DNA of 64,000 nt from Amphibacillus marinus (GTDB taxonomy: Bacteria > Bacillota > Bacilli > Bacillales > Amphibacillaceae), in contig NZ_FODJ01000010.1 of the NCBI RefSeq assembly GCF_900110345.1, positions 62,001 through 126,000 on the forward strand, read 5' to 3'. How positions within the stretch are numbered: position 1 is the first letter of the stretch; every line of letters begins with the position of its first letter. Under the pieces are notes generated by a model, which did no database searches, was not told where the DNA came from, and worked only from the letters and a program-made list of their open reading frames with translations. Shown here piece after piece: positions 43,012-50,813 of this stretch. A program made the position numbers and the translations under genes.

Positions 43012-44286
43012 CTAACTCCTCTCAAAATTTGCTTCGTTTATTTTGCATTCATGACTTCTTTTTAATAGTAAAGCACGTTCCTGTTCATTATCGGTTAGCA
43101 TGGCAGCTTGGTTAAATTTGTCTGCTGCTTCTTCATGCCGTCCGACCTTTAATAATAAATCAGCATGAACACTAGGCAATAGATAATAGTTTTTAAGTGA
43201 AGGCTCTTGATTTAGAGCATCTACTACTACTAATCCCGCCTCAGGACCAAAAGCCATTGAAAGGGCAACAGCTCGATTCAACTCAATGACTGGGGAAGGT
43301 TCCACTTGGATAAGTGCTGCGTATAAGGCTGAAATCTTTATCCAGTCTGTTTCTTCAACAATGCGTGCTTTAGCATGGCAAGCAGCAATTAAGGCTTGAA
43401 TGAGGTAGGAACCATAGGGTTGCTTTAATTGCTCGGCACGATTAATAGCTGTTAAGCCTCTTCTGATGTGCAAGTAGTCCCATCGAGCACGATTCTGATC
43501 TTTTAATAGAATTGCTTCACCAGCGGTATTAATTCTAGCTTTGAGTCTTGAAGTCTGAATTTCCATTAAACCGACAAGTCCATGTATTTCTGAGCGATCT
43601 GGTATTAACTCTGCTAATATTCGTCCCAGCCTTAGTGCCTCATGACACAAAACTGGTCGGGTCAAAGTGATCCCAGCAGAGGCACTATAGCCTTCATTAA
43701 ACATAAGATAAATGACCTCTAGCACAGAAGCTAGCCGATCAATTAATGTCTCTTTGTCTGGGAGCTCAAACGGGACTTGATCAGTAGCGAGTTTGCGCTT
43801 TGCTCGGACAATACGTTGTGCCACGGTCGATTGGGATGTTAGAAATGCCCTTGCGATTTCCTCTGTTGAGAGACCAGCAAGTAATCGTAACGTTAGTGCA
43901 ACGCGTGCTTCTTTAGTAAGGACAGGGTGGCATGTCATAAATAGGAGTCGAAGTAAATCATCTTGTATTGGCTCATCTATTTCGTCCCAAATTAATAGGC
44001 TTTGTTGATTAAGCTCCCAACCAAGTTGTTCATATTTATTTTTGCGCTGCTTTTCACGGCGCAAATAGTCAATTGCACGATTCTTGGCCGTTTTGGTTAA
44101 CCAAGCAGCTGGATTACTAGGAACTCCTGTCTCTGGCCAGCTTTTTAATGCTGCTGTCAAAGCATCTTGGGCAAAATCTTCTGCTAAATCAATAGTTCTT
44201 ACTAGTCGTGTTAATGTGGCAATAATTTTTGCTGATTCAATTGCCCAGATGCCTTCAAGAATCTGACGGACATTTGGTTCTGTCAT
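43012..44286 (-). CDS. ECF42-type RNA polymerase sigma factor with C-terminal extension
   Basis: A 424-residue sigma factor. Regions 2 and 4 lie in the first 180 residues (LAEDFAQDALTAALKSW, WLTKTAKNRAIDYLRREK, LAGLSTEEIARAFLTSQSTVAQRIVRAKRKL). The last 230 residues form a TPR-like extension (GLVGLMEIQTSRLKAR, ELNRAVALSMAFGPEAGL). This is the ECF42 architecture, in which the extension replaces an anti-sigma factor and genes for DGPF proteins are adjacent, as here. It overlaps the DGPF gene by four bases. The inducing signal is unknown. Confidence 0.9.
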   Translation of the reverse strand: MTEPNVRQILEGIWAIESAKIIATLTRLVRTIDLAEDFAQDALTAALKSWPETGVPSNPAAWLTKTAKNRAIDYLRREKQRKNKYEQLGWELNQQSLLIWDEIDEPIQDDLLRLLFMTCHPVLTKEARVALTLRLLAGLSTEEIARAFLTSQSTVAQRIVRAKRKLATDQVPFELPDKETLIDRLASVLEVIYLMFNEGYSASAGITLTRPVLCHEALRLGRILAELIPDRSEIHGLVGLMEIQTSRLKARINTAGEAILLKDQNRARWDYLHIRRGLTAINRAEQLKQPYGSYLIQALIAACHAKARIVEETDWIKISALYAALIQVEPSPVIELNRAVALSMAFGPEAGLVVVDALNQEPSLKNYYLLPSVHADLLLKVGRHEEAADKFNQAAMLTDNEQERALLLKRSHECKINEANFERS

Positions 44287-44717
44287 GCCTTAGGTTTACT
44301 CGCTATCGTTTCACGAAGTTGTTTTTCTTTAGCTAATGCTGTTTCATCATCTGTTAATTCACTTGCTTCAAAAACTTGGCGCAGTTCAATCTGACCTTGC
44401 CCATAGCCATGTGGATCAGGCATTCTCATCGCCCATTCGATCGCTTCTTCTTTTGATTTGACCTCAATTAATGTGAAGCCAGCAATTAATTCTTTTGCTT
44501 CTGTAAATGGACCATCAGTAACAATCGGCTTCTTATTCGGTTCTGGGTATGAGATCTGGATCGCATTTGAAGTGGGATGAAGGCCTTCTGCTGCGAGAAG
44601 CACCCCTGCTCGGACAAGTTCCTCATTATACCGCGCCATCGCATCAATTAACTCTTGACTGGGCATTTTACCTTCCTCTGAATCCTTTGTTGCTTTGACA
44701 ACCATCATAAATTTCAT
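44283..44717 (-). CDS. DGPF-domain (YCII-related) protein
   Basis: A 144-residue YCII-related protein with the hallmark TDGPFTEAKELIAGFTLIEVKS near residue 68 and a helical tail. ATG 44717 follows AAAGGAGG; a longer frame upstream lacks such a site. It is the first gene of the operon, overlapping the ECF42 sigma gene by ATGA. In this sigma class DGPF proteins are conserved targets rather than classical anti-sigma factors. Confidence 0.9.
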   Translation of the reverse strand: MKFMMVVKATKDSEEGKMPSQELIDAMARYNEELVRAGVLLAAEGLHPTSNAIQISYPEPNKKPIVTDGPFTEAKELIAGFTLIEVKSKEEAIEWAMRMPDPHGYGQGQIELRQVFEASELTDDETALAKEKQLRETIASKPKA

Positions 44718-45005
44718 TGGACACTTCCTCCTTTTATATTGTTCTACATACATGCAACGAATGAAAATAGCTAAAATCGACAAACTTAAAAAAATCTTTT
44801 AAAAAATTGATGGTATTCTTTAACTTGATTATACACGATTATGCTAACTTTCTATTCTTTTTAGTAGTTAATTTGTCCGCTAAAACCTATCTTGCAGAAA
44901 GAAGCTAATTAGCTAACCATATTTTGTTAGAGTGAAATTTATTAAGTAACTATAATATTTAATATCTAGTGGTAATTTTTACCAAGGGGCAGAGGTGTAT
45001 TTGAA
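44718..45005. other. Gene-free stretch upstream of the sigma operon
   Basis: AT-rich, presumably holding the sigma operon promoter. I see no convincing ORF, repeat or operator. Confidence 0.5.
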
Positions 45006-45041
45006 AACGACCAGTTTGTCATTGCTGACAGACTGGTCGTT
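45006..45041 (-). terminator. Terminator of the second ABC-F gene
   Basis: Arms of 16 bases at 45006-45021 and 45026-45041 (one G-U pair) with loop TTGC, followed on the minus strand by TTTTC. Confidence 0.85.
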
Positions 45042-45047
45042 AATTCA

Positions 45048-46862
45048 TTAATCTGTTAAATCAACATATTTTTCCCAAGCTGTTTCTAGCTGTTGCTTTC
45101 TACTTAATAGTTGCTTGCGCTTGCTACTAGTAGTGTGCGCGAGCTTTTGCTCAATCGTGATTATTTCAGCTTCAAGCGTTTCTAGATGAACTGTGTTGTT
45201 ATGTTGTTTAACCGGCTTCTCAGTTTGTAACTGCTGAAGCAGTTGGAATCGTTTTTCTTTCGCATTGTCATAATTGCCAAGATAGTGACGGAGCCGTTTG
45301 TGCTCAATCCAAGCAATTCGATTAAAAAGTTTATTAATAAAGTAGCGGTCATGCGATACGGCAATAATCGTGCCATTAAACTGCTCAAGTGTATCTTCAA
45401 GCACTTCAATTGAATCAATATCGAGATGGTTTGTCGGCTCGTCAAGAATTAACAAATTAATGTCTTGTTTCATCAATTGGGCTAAGCGCAGGCGCATCCG
45501 TTCCCCACCACTAAGCTGCTTAATCTGCTTAAAGACATCGTAGCCGTAAAATAAGAATTGAGCAAGAAAGTGTCGTGCTTCGCCTTCTGTAATGACAACT
45601 TCTTCACGTAACACATCGATGACCCGCTCATTAGCATAACTAGCAAATGGCTGTTGGTTTAAATAACCAATCTTCAGCTGGCTACCACGTTTTAATTGTC
45701 CTACTTGCAGGTCAATTTCGCCAAGTAGGAGTTTTAATAAGGTTGATTTTCCTGCTCCATTATCACCAATGATGGCAAGACGATCTTGATAGCGAACCGT
45801 CAAGCTTAGCTTATTGAATAAGATAGTTTTGTCGTAGCCATGGCAAATGTCTTCTAAAACAAATACATCCTTGCCACTCCGATCAGAGCTAGTTAAATCA
45901 AAATTAATACGCTTGGCCTCGATGACTGGTCGGGCTAGCTTCTCCATTCGGTCAAGAGCGCGCTCCATATTACGTGCCCGTTTGTGAAGCCCTTCATTTG
46001 GTGGGTTGGCTTGATTGGCCCATATTCTTAGCTGCTTAATCGTTTCCTTCATTTTTTTAATTTTTTTCTGCTGATCTTGATAGGCTTTAAACGCATTTAT
46101 TAACCGAATTTCCTTTTCGTTAACATACTGACTATAGTTCATCGAATAAGAGGTGAGTGAGCCATCTTCTAAGTCAACAATTCGATTAACGAGTTGATCA
46201 AGGAAGTAACGATCATGAGAGACAATAACAACCGCACCTTGATAGTCTTTTAAATAATGACCGAGCCATTCAATTGCCGCCATATCTAAATGATTAGTTG
46301 GTTCGTCAAGCACAAATAAGTCTGGCTGTTTTAGTAGGCAAAAAGCAAGGCCAAGCTTGGTTTTTTCACCCCCGCTTAGATAATGAAAGGGGTGTTCAAG
46401 TAGATGAGCAATGTTTAGGCCATTAGCGACTTGAGCAATTTGTGCATCCATTAGGTAGCCTCCATCTCGGGAGAATTGCTCCTGGAGCTGTCCATAGTGA
46501 CTAAGGATTTGCTCGTAATTTGCTAATGTAGGATCGCTTAGTTGCTGCTCAATTTTTATTAATTGCTGGTTCATTTCAAGTAAATCGGCAAAAGCACTTA
46601 GTAAAAACTGGTAGCAAGTTTTATCATCTGCTACTTGCGGTATTTGTGCCAAATAACCCAGTTTCAGCTGTTTTTTTCGATATACAGCACCTTGGTCGGG
46701 GTGAAGCTCACCAGTAATTAATTTAAGTAAGGTTGATTTACCGCTGCCATTTCGACCAACCAAGCCAATACGTTCATGGTCACGAATCTCAATACTAATG
46801 TTTTCAAAAATTGTGTTGCCGCCCAGTGCAATACTTATTTGGTTAACACTGCACATTATCAT
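45048..46862 (-). CDS. ABC-F ATPase under attenuation control
   Basis: A 604-residue soluble protein with two ATPase halves. Walker A sites are GRNGSGKST and GDNGAGKST, signatures are YLSGGEKTKLG and LSGGERMRLR, and both Walker B motifs read LDEPTNHLD, the ABC-F hallmark. A basic linker (KKIKKMKETIKQLRIWANQ) joins the halves and a coiled C-terminal tail follows. I chose ATG 46862, eight bases after GGAGG. ABC-F proteins act on the ribosome, either as translation factors or in antibiotic protection; the leader peptide and terminator upstream favour protection. Confidence 0.9.
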   Translation of the reverse strand: MIMCSVNQISIALGGNTIFENISIEIRDHERIGLVGRNGSGKSTLLKLITGELHPDQGAVYRKKQLKLGYLAQIPQVADDKTCYQFLLSAFADLLEMNQQLIKIEQQLSDPTLANYEQILSHYGQLQEQFSRDGGYLMDAQIAQVANGLNIAHLLEHPFHYLSGGEKTKLGLAFCLLKQPDLFVLDEPTNHLDMAAIEWLGHYLKDYQGAVVIVSHDRYFLDQLVNRIVDLEDGSLTSYSMNYSQYVNEKEIRLINAFKAYQDQQKKIKKMKETIKQLRIWANQANPPNEGLHKRARNMERALDRMEKLARPVIEAKRINFDLTSSDRSGKDVFVLEDICHGYDKTILFNKLSLTVRYQDRLAIIGDNGAGKSTLLKLLLGEIDLQVGQLKRGSQLKIGYLNQQPFASYANERVIDVLREEVVITEGEARHFLAQFLFYGYDVFKQIKQLSGGERMRLRLAQLMKQDINLLILDEPTNHLDIDSIEVLEDTLEQFNGTIIAVSHDRYFINKLFNRIAWIEHKRLRHYLGNYDNAKEKRFQLLQQLQTEKPVKQHNNTVHLETLEAEIITIEQKLAHTTSSKRKQLLSRKQQLETAWEKYVDLTD

Positions 46863-46891
46863 TTTGTTCTCCTCCGATGGATTACCGAACC

Positions 46892-47010
46892 CACATGAGT
46901 TTAATGACATAGAAAAAGCCGTCAGAGCACATAGTCTCTCACGGCAAAATAAATAATTACATTTATCCTCATGTGAATTAGCGATGTCCTAATTGTTGAC
47001 TTGCTATGTG
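46892..47010 (-). promoter_or_regulatory. Attenuator of the ABC-F gene
   Basis: An intrinsic terminator lies between the leader ORF and the ABC-F start: arms GCCGT-AGAG and CTCT-ACGGC with U-run (46913-46945). Its loop and stem sequence CTATGTG (minus strand, 46928-46934) can instead pair with CACATAG inside the end of the leader ORF (47004-47010). A second pair, CACATGAG/CTCATGTG (46968-46975 and 46892-46899), encloses the terminator. Ribosome position on the leader should decide which forms. Confidence 0.85.
46913..46945 (-). terminator. Attenuation terminator
   Basis: Stem bases 46918-46945 pair as GCCGT, AGAG with CTCT, ACGGC, and the RNA continues with UUUUU. It stands about 50 bases before the ABC-F start codon. 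Confidence 0.9.
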
Positions 47011-47124
47011 GTTATTAAAAAAGGGCATACGTATCCCGTTGGAAACCACAATGGCAAATTTTGACCGAGCAATTGATAAGCTATCTAGCAGATCGACACT
47101 AAGTCCAACAATTATATTCAACAT
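46978..47124 (-). CDS. 48-residue leader peptide of the ABC-F gene
   Basis: A short ORF with ATG at 47124 and a very strong site (AAGGGGGTGG, 6 bases upstream). The peptide has a hydrophobic core (KFAIVVSNGIRMPFF) and ends in QQLGHR. It is not an accidental frame: it ends just before the terminator, and its last third contains the antiterminator arm. Stalling of a drug-bound ribosome on it would allow readthrough. The FAIVVS stretch faintly recalls the stall motif IFVIS of ErmC leader peptide, which is only suggestive. Confidence 0.8.
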   Translation of the reverse strand: MLNIIVGLSVDLLDSLSIARSKFAIVVSNGIRMPFFNNHIASQQLGHR

Positions 47125-47214
47125 CCTAATCCACCCCCTTATGTGCTAATAACAATATCTTATAAGATTCAGCTTAGCTTTGCAAGGGGCAGTTAATAAA
47201 GAAGAGCAATTATC

Positions 47215-47243
47215 TTGTAATTGATAATGATTATCGCTATAAT
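47215..47243 (+). promoter_or_regulatory. ABC exporter promoter with Fur box in the spacer
   Basis: TTGTAA (47215-47220) and a perfect TATAAT (47238-47243) are 17 bases apart. TGATAATGATTATCG (47222-47236) between them matches the 7-1-7 Fur palindrome at 14 of 15 positions. Confidence 0.85.
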
Positions 47244-47294
47244 TAGAAGTAATTTTTTGCGTTATAGAGATAAATATAAATTGGGGGTTTTACA

Positions 47295-49004
47295 ATGCTT
47301 GCACGTTTTTTTTCATACTATAAGCCATACAAAGGGTTGTTTTTTCTTGATTTTTCTGCTGCTATTTTAGTCGGCTTACTCGAGCTTTCCTTCCCATTGG
47401 CGGTAAATTATGTCATTGATCAATTGCTACCGGCGGGGAATTGGCGCATTATCTTTTTTGCTTCCATGGGGCTCTTACTTATTTATGCTGTGAACACAGG
47501 ACTTCATTTTATTGTTACTTACTGGGGACACATGCTGGGGATTAATATTGAAACCGATATGCGGCGAAAGCTGTTTAAACATATGCAAAAATTATCGTTT
47601 GGTTATTATGACAATAGTAAAACAGGTCATTCGATCTCACGATTAACGAAAGACTTGGAGGAGATTGGAGAAGTTGCGCACCATGGTCCTGAGGATGTCT
47701 TTGTTGCAGTTATGACATTAATCGGATCGCTGGTAATTATGATGACAATTGATTGGCAGCTCGCACTAATCATTTTTACTGTTGTCCCGTTAATTGTCGT
47801 GTTTGCCATTCATTTTAATAAAAAAATGGTTCAGACATTTCGGCGTATGTTTCATGATGTTGCTGATATCAATGCACGCGTTGAGGATAGTATTGGCGGT
47901 ATCCGTGTCGTTAAAGCATTTGCGAATGAGGACTTTGAACAACAGCAATTTGCTAAGAATAATGGACAGTATCGCGATACAAAGCTGTCTTCTTACAAAA
48001 TTATGGCCCAAAATGTTACTGCCAATTACATGCTGATGCGACTAATAACATTATCTGCATTAATGTTCGGTTCCTATTTTGTAATTGGAGCAGAGTTGTC
48101 ACACGGTCAGTTTATTGCTTTTATTCTACTGACGAATATCTTAATTGGTCCAATCCAAAAGATTAATGCCGTCATTGAAAGCTATCCAAAGGGATTTGCT
48201 GGCTTTAAAAGATATACAGAAGTTCTTGATACTATTCCCGATATTCAAGATGCGACAGATGCTGTCGAGCTTAATGTCGTTGGCGAAATCAACTATGATA
48301 ATGTCACCTTTGGCTATGAGGGGTTAGAAAGTGTGTTAAAGGGTGTTGATTTAACCATCTCTCCAGGAGAGACAATCGCTTTTGTTGGGCCATCCGGAGC
48401 GGGCAAGACAACAATGTGTAGCTTGTTGCCGCGCTTCTATGAGGTAACAGGGGGGGCAATTACGATTGATGGCGTGGATATTCGGAATATTAAGCAAAGC
48501 TCTTTAAGAGGCCAGATTGGAATTGTCCAGCAGGATGTCTTTCTCTTTTCGGGCACGATTAAGGAGAATATTGCCTATGGTAAGCTAAATGCAACCGATG
48601 AGGAAATTATGGCGGCCGCACAAAAAGCGCGACTAGATGATTTTATTGCTGAACAACCTGATGGATTAGAGACGGTAATTGGCGAACGTGGAGTGAAACT
48701 ATCGGGCGGACAGAAGCAACGACTTTCAATAGCACGGATGTTCTTGAAAAACCCACCAATTTTAATTTTAGATGAAGCAACATCAGCACTTGATACTGAA
48801 ACAGAGATAGCCATTCAGAAGTCGTTAGAGGAGCTGTCTGTTGGTCGGACTACTCTAGTCATTGCTCACCGCTTGGCAACAATTAAACATGCTGATCGAA
48901 TTGTAGTCGTGACAAAGAATGGCATTGAGGAGCAGGGAGCTCATGATGAGCTCATTCAAGCTGGCGGGGCATACAGTCGACTTCACCAGGCACAATTTGG
49001 CTAA
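47295..49004 (+). CDS. ABC exporter (fused membrane and ATPase domains)
   Basis: A 569-residue half-transporter of the Sav1866/MsbA type, working as a homodimer. Six membrane segments lie in residues 1-310, followed by an ATPase domain with GPSGAGKTT near 365, signature LSGGQKQRLSIARM near 470 and Walker B ILILDEATSALD near 493. The GTG-free start is ATG 47295 with GGGGG upstream. The Fur operator in its promoter implies induction by iron shortage, so export of a siderophore or related compound is possible; no biosynthesis genes are nearby. Confidence 0.92.
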   Translation: MLARFFSYYKPYKGLFFLDFSAAILVGLLELSFPLAVNYVIDQLLPAGNWRIIFFASMGLLLIYAVNTGLHFIVTYWGHMLGINIETDMRRKLFKHMQKLSFGYYDNSKTGHSISRLTKDLEEIGEVAHHGPEDVFVAVMTLIGSLVIMMTIDWQLALIIFTVVPLIVVFAIHFNKKMVQTFRRMFHDVADINARVEDSIGGIRVVKAFANEDFEQQQFAKNNGQYRDTKLSSYKIMAQNVTANYMLMRLITLSALMFGSYFVIGAELSHGQFIAFILLTNILIGPIQKINAVIESYPKGFAGFKRYTEVLDTIPDIQDATDAVELNVVGEINYDNVTFGYEGLESVLKGVDLTISPGETIAFVGPSGAGKTTMCSLLPRFYEVTGGAITIDGVDIRNIKQSSLRGQIGIVQQDVFLFSGTIKENIAYGKLNATDEEIMAAAQKARLDDFIAEQPDGLETVIGERGVKLSGGQKQRLSIARMFLKNPPILILDEATSALDTETEIAIQKSLEELSVGRTTLVIAHRLATIKHADRIVVVTKNGIEEQGAHDELIQAGGAYSRLHQAQFG

Positions 49005-49016
49005 TATAATTTAAAG

Positions 49017-49048
49017 GCAACTCTTACATTTAAGGGTTGCTTTTTTTT
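49017..49048 (+). terminator. ABC exporter terminator
   Basis: Arms GCAACTCTTA (49017-49026) and TAAGGGTTGC (49031-49040), one G-U pair, then eight T. The rest of the 288-base gap to the flavodoxin gene shows nothing else clear. Confidence 0.85.
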
Positions 49049-49234
49049 ATCTAGGTTTAGGGGATAGTTGAGCGATCGTTATTTTGTGTTAGTCGATGTG
49101 GGTGCCGTTAGCGAAAAGTGGAGAAAGACTTTGCACGTTAACGAAAAAGAAGGATGCATTAATGAAAAGCAAAAAGAATGCTGTAGTTTAAAAAAGGTGT
49201 CAGCTTTGTTAAACGAATGCAAATGCTAGACATG

Positions 49235-49275
49235 AAAAAAAGGCCCAAATCAGATAAATAATCCGATTCAAGCCC
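49235..49275 (-). terminator. nrd operon terminator
   Basis: A hairpin with wobble pairs (49242-49275) followed on the minus strand by seven U (49235-49241). Confidence 0.7.
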
Positions 49276-49292
49276 TAATTAACAGACAGTGA

Positions 49293-49733
49293 TTACGCAG
49301 CAAGCTGTTTTTTCAACAAGCGATTGCAAAATGTCGAAAGCTTGTCCAAGTCTCCTGATTGGGGGACAAGCTCAACCTTTAATGTTACTGCCAATTGGGT
49401 ATGAACGTAGAGCATATCTCTAAATAAATCAACCGCTCCGCAGAAATAGGGGTAGAAGCTATCACCAGTTCCAAAGATTCCAGTTGAAACATGAGCGAGA
49501 TCACGCTCCTCAATTTCACAAAATAGCTGATCCATCTCGGGTGGAAGGTCACCATTATCCCATGTGTAGGTGCCGATTGCAATCGCATCATAATTAGTGA
49601 GTTGACTATAATGAACCTGATCGACAGTTAATAGATCAACAGCTATATGTTGGTCTATTAATTGTTGATAGAGCGATTCTGCTAACAGTCCAGTATTTCC
49701 TGTAATAGAGCTATAGATAATGGCTACTTTCAT
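49293..49733 (-). CDS. Flavodoxin in the nrd operon
   Basis: A 146-residue flavodoxin. The FMN phosphate loop is IIYSSITGNTG at the N-terminus, with aromatic loop GTYTWDNGDLPPEM and IFGTGDSFYPYFCGAVD following. ATG 49733 is chosen because AAAGGA lies nine bases upstream; a TTG six bases earlier is too close. It is the third gene after nrdA and nrdB, 15 bases from nrdB. By position it could reduce or activate the diiron or dimanganese centre of NrdB, as NrdI does, but its sequence is that of an ordinary flavodoxin. Confidence 0.88.
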   Translation of the reverse strand: MKVAIIYSSITGNTGLLAESLYQQLIDQHIAVDLLTVDQVHYSQLTNYDAIAIGTYTWDNGDLPPEMDQLFCEIEERDLAHVSTGIFGTGDSFYPYFCGAVDLFRDMLYVHTQLAVTLKVELVPQSGDLDKLSTFCNRLLKKQLAA

Positions 49734-49748
49734 TCTCAATCGTCCTTT

Positions 49749-50798
49749 CTAAAGCTCATCAAAGCCATTTGATGAGGAAACCTTGGTGTAGGTTCGTGAT
49801 TTCTGCTCAAAAAAATCAGATTTTGTCTCATTCATCATTTCATCACTAAAGACATGAATCCATGCCATTGGGTTATCACGTTCAGGGTAGTGATTCTCAA
49901 GTCCAATCTGTCGTAATCGTTTATTAGCTAGATATTCTACGTAATGGTGAAATTCGTTTAAATCAATACCTTCAATATCTTGAAGAATGTAATCTGCCCA
50001 TTCCTTCTCTAATTCAACAGCGCGAGCAATTGTTTGGTAGGCAAACTGAATATTTTCATCAGTATTCAAATCGGGATTCTCAGTTAGTAAGATTCTAATA
50101 AACTGTGAGATGAAATAGGCGTGCTGCATTTCATCGCGCTGAATATAGCTAATCATTGTACTCGTCTTAAGCATTTTTTGCTGCTGAGCGAGGTGATAGA
50201 AGAAAGCAAAGCCCGCATAGAAGTAAATACCTTCTAAATTAATCGAGTTAATAGCAAGTTCAAAGAGTTTCTGTGGTGTCGGCTCCTTGTGAAAAGCATC
50301 ATAGCTATCCAAAATTAACTGATTACGTTTTTGAACAATTGGATCTGCCTTTGCTTCATTGAACCGTTTGTTTTGCTCAGCTAAAGGAACAATTGAGCTC
50401 AAAATGTAAGAATAGGACTCGTTATGGACTGCTTCCTGCTGAGCGATCACCGCAAAGATAGCTTTGAAGCTCGAATCTGTTACATAATCCATCACCTGAG
50501 TCATGGTTGGTGTCTGTAAACTATCTAATGAAGCCAGTTGTGTATTAATTCTCAGAAAGACATCACGCTCTGTATCCGTTAAATGGTCCCATTGCTTAAT
50601 ATCATCTTGCATATTAATTTCTTGAGCCTTCCAAAAATTTGATAAGAGCGTTTGGTATAAATCGTACATTTGTGGATAGGCAATATCATTCCAGTTTAGC
50701 AATCCAGATGACTGTCCGTTTACAAGACCAGTTGATTTGTTTGGATAAGTCGGATTTAATAATTTAATTTTAGTTAAAGGTGTATCGACAAAGCTCAT
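49749..50798 (-). CDS. nrdB: Ribonucleotide reductase small subunit
   Basis: A 349-residue radical-generating subunit of class I ribonucleotide reductase. Metal ligands appear as D in QLASLDSLQ, E and H in QQEAVHNESYSY, E in INLEGIYFY, and E and H in RDEMQHAYF. The radical tyrosine is present four residues after the histidine of EAVH. ATG 50798 follows AAGGAGGA by nine bases. Its site overlaps the nrdA stop region, so the genes are coupled. Confidence 0.94.
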   Translation of the reverse strand: MSFVDTPLTKIKLLNPTYPNKSTGLVNGQSSGLLNWNDIAYPQMYDLYQTLLSNFWKAQEINMQDDIKQWDHLTDTERDVFLRINTQLASLDSLQTPTMTQVMDYVTDSSFKAIFAVIAQQEAVHNESYSYILSSIVPLAEQNKRFNEAKADPIVQKRNQLILDSYDAFHKEPTPQKLFELAINSINLEGIYFYAGFAFFYHLAQQQKMLKTSTMISYIQRDEMQHAYFISQFIRILLTENPDLNTDENIQFAYQTIARAVELEKEWADYILQDIEGIDLNEFHHYVEYLANKRLRQIGLENHYPERDNPMAWIHVFSDEMMNETKSDFFEQKSRTYTKVSSSNGFDEL

Positions 50799-50813
50799 TC
50801 TCAAAAATCCTCC

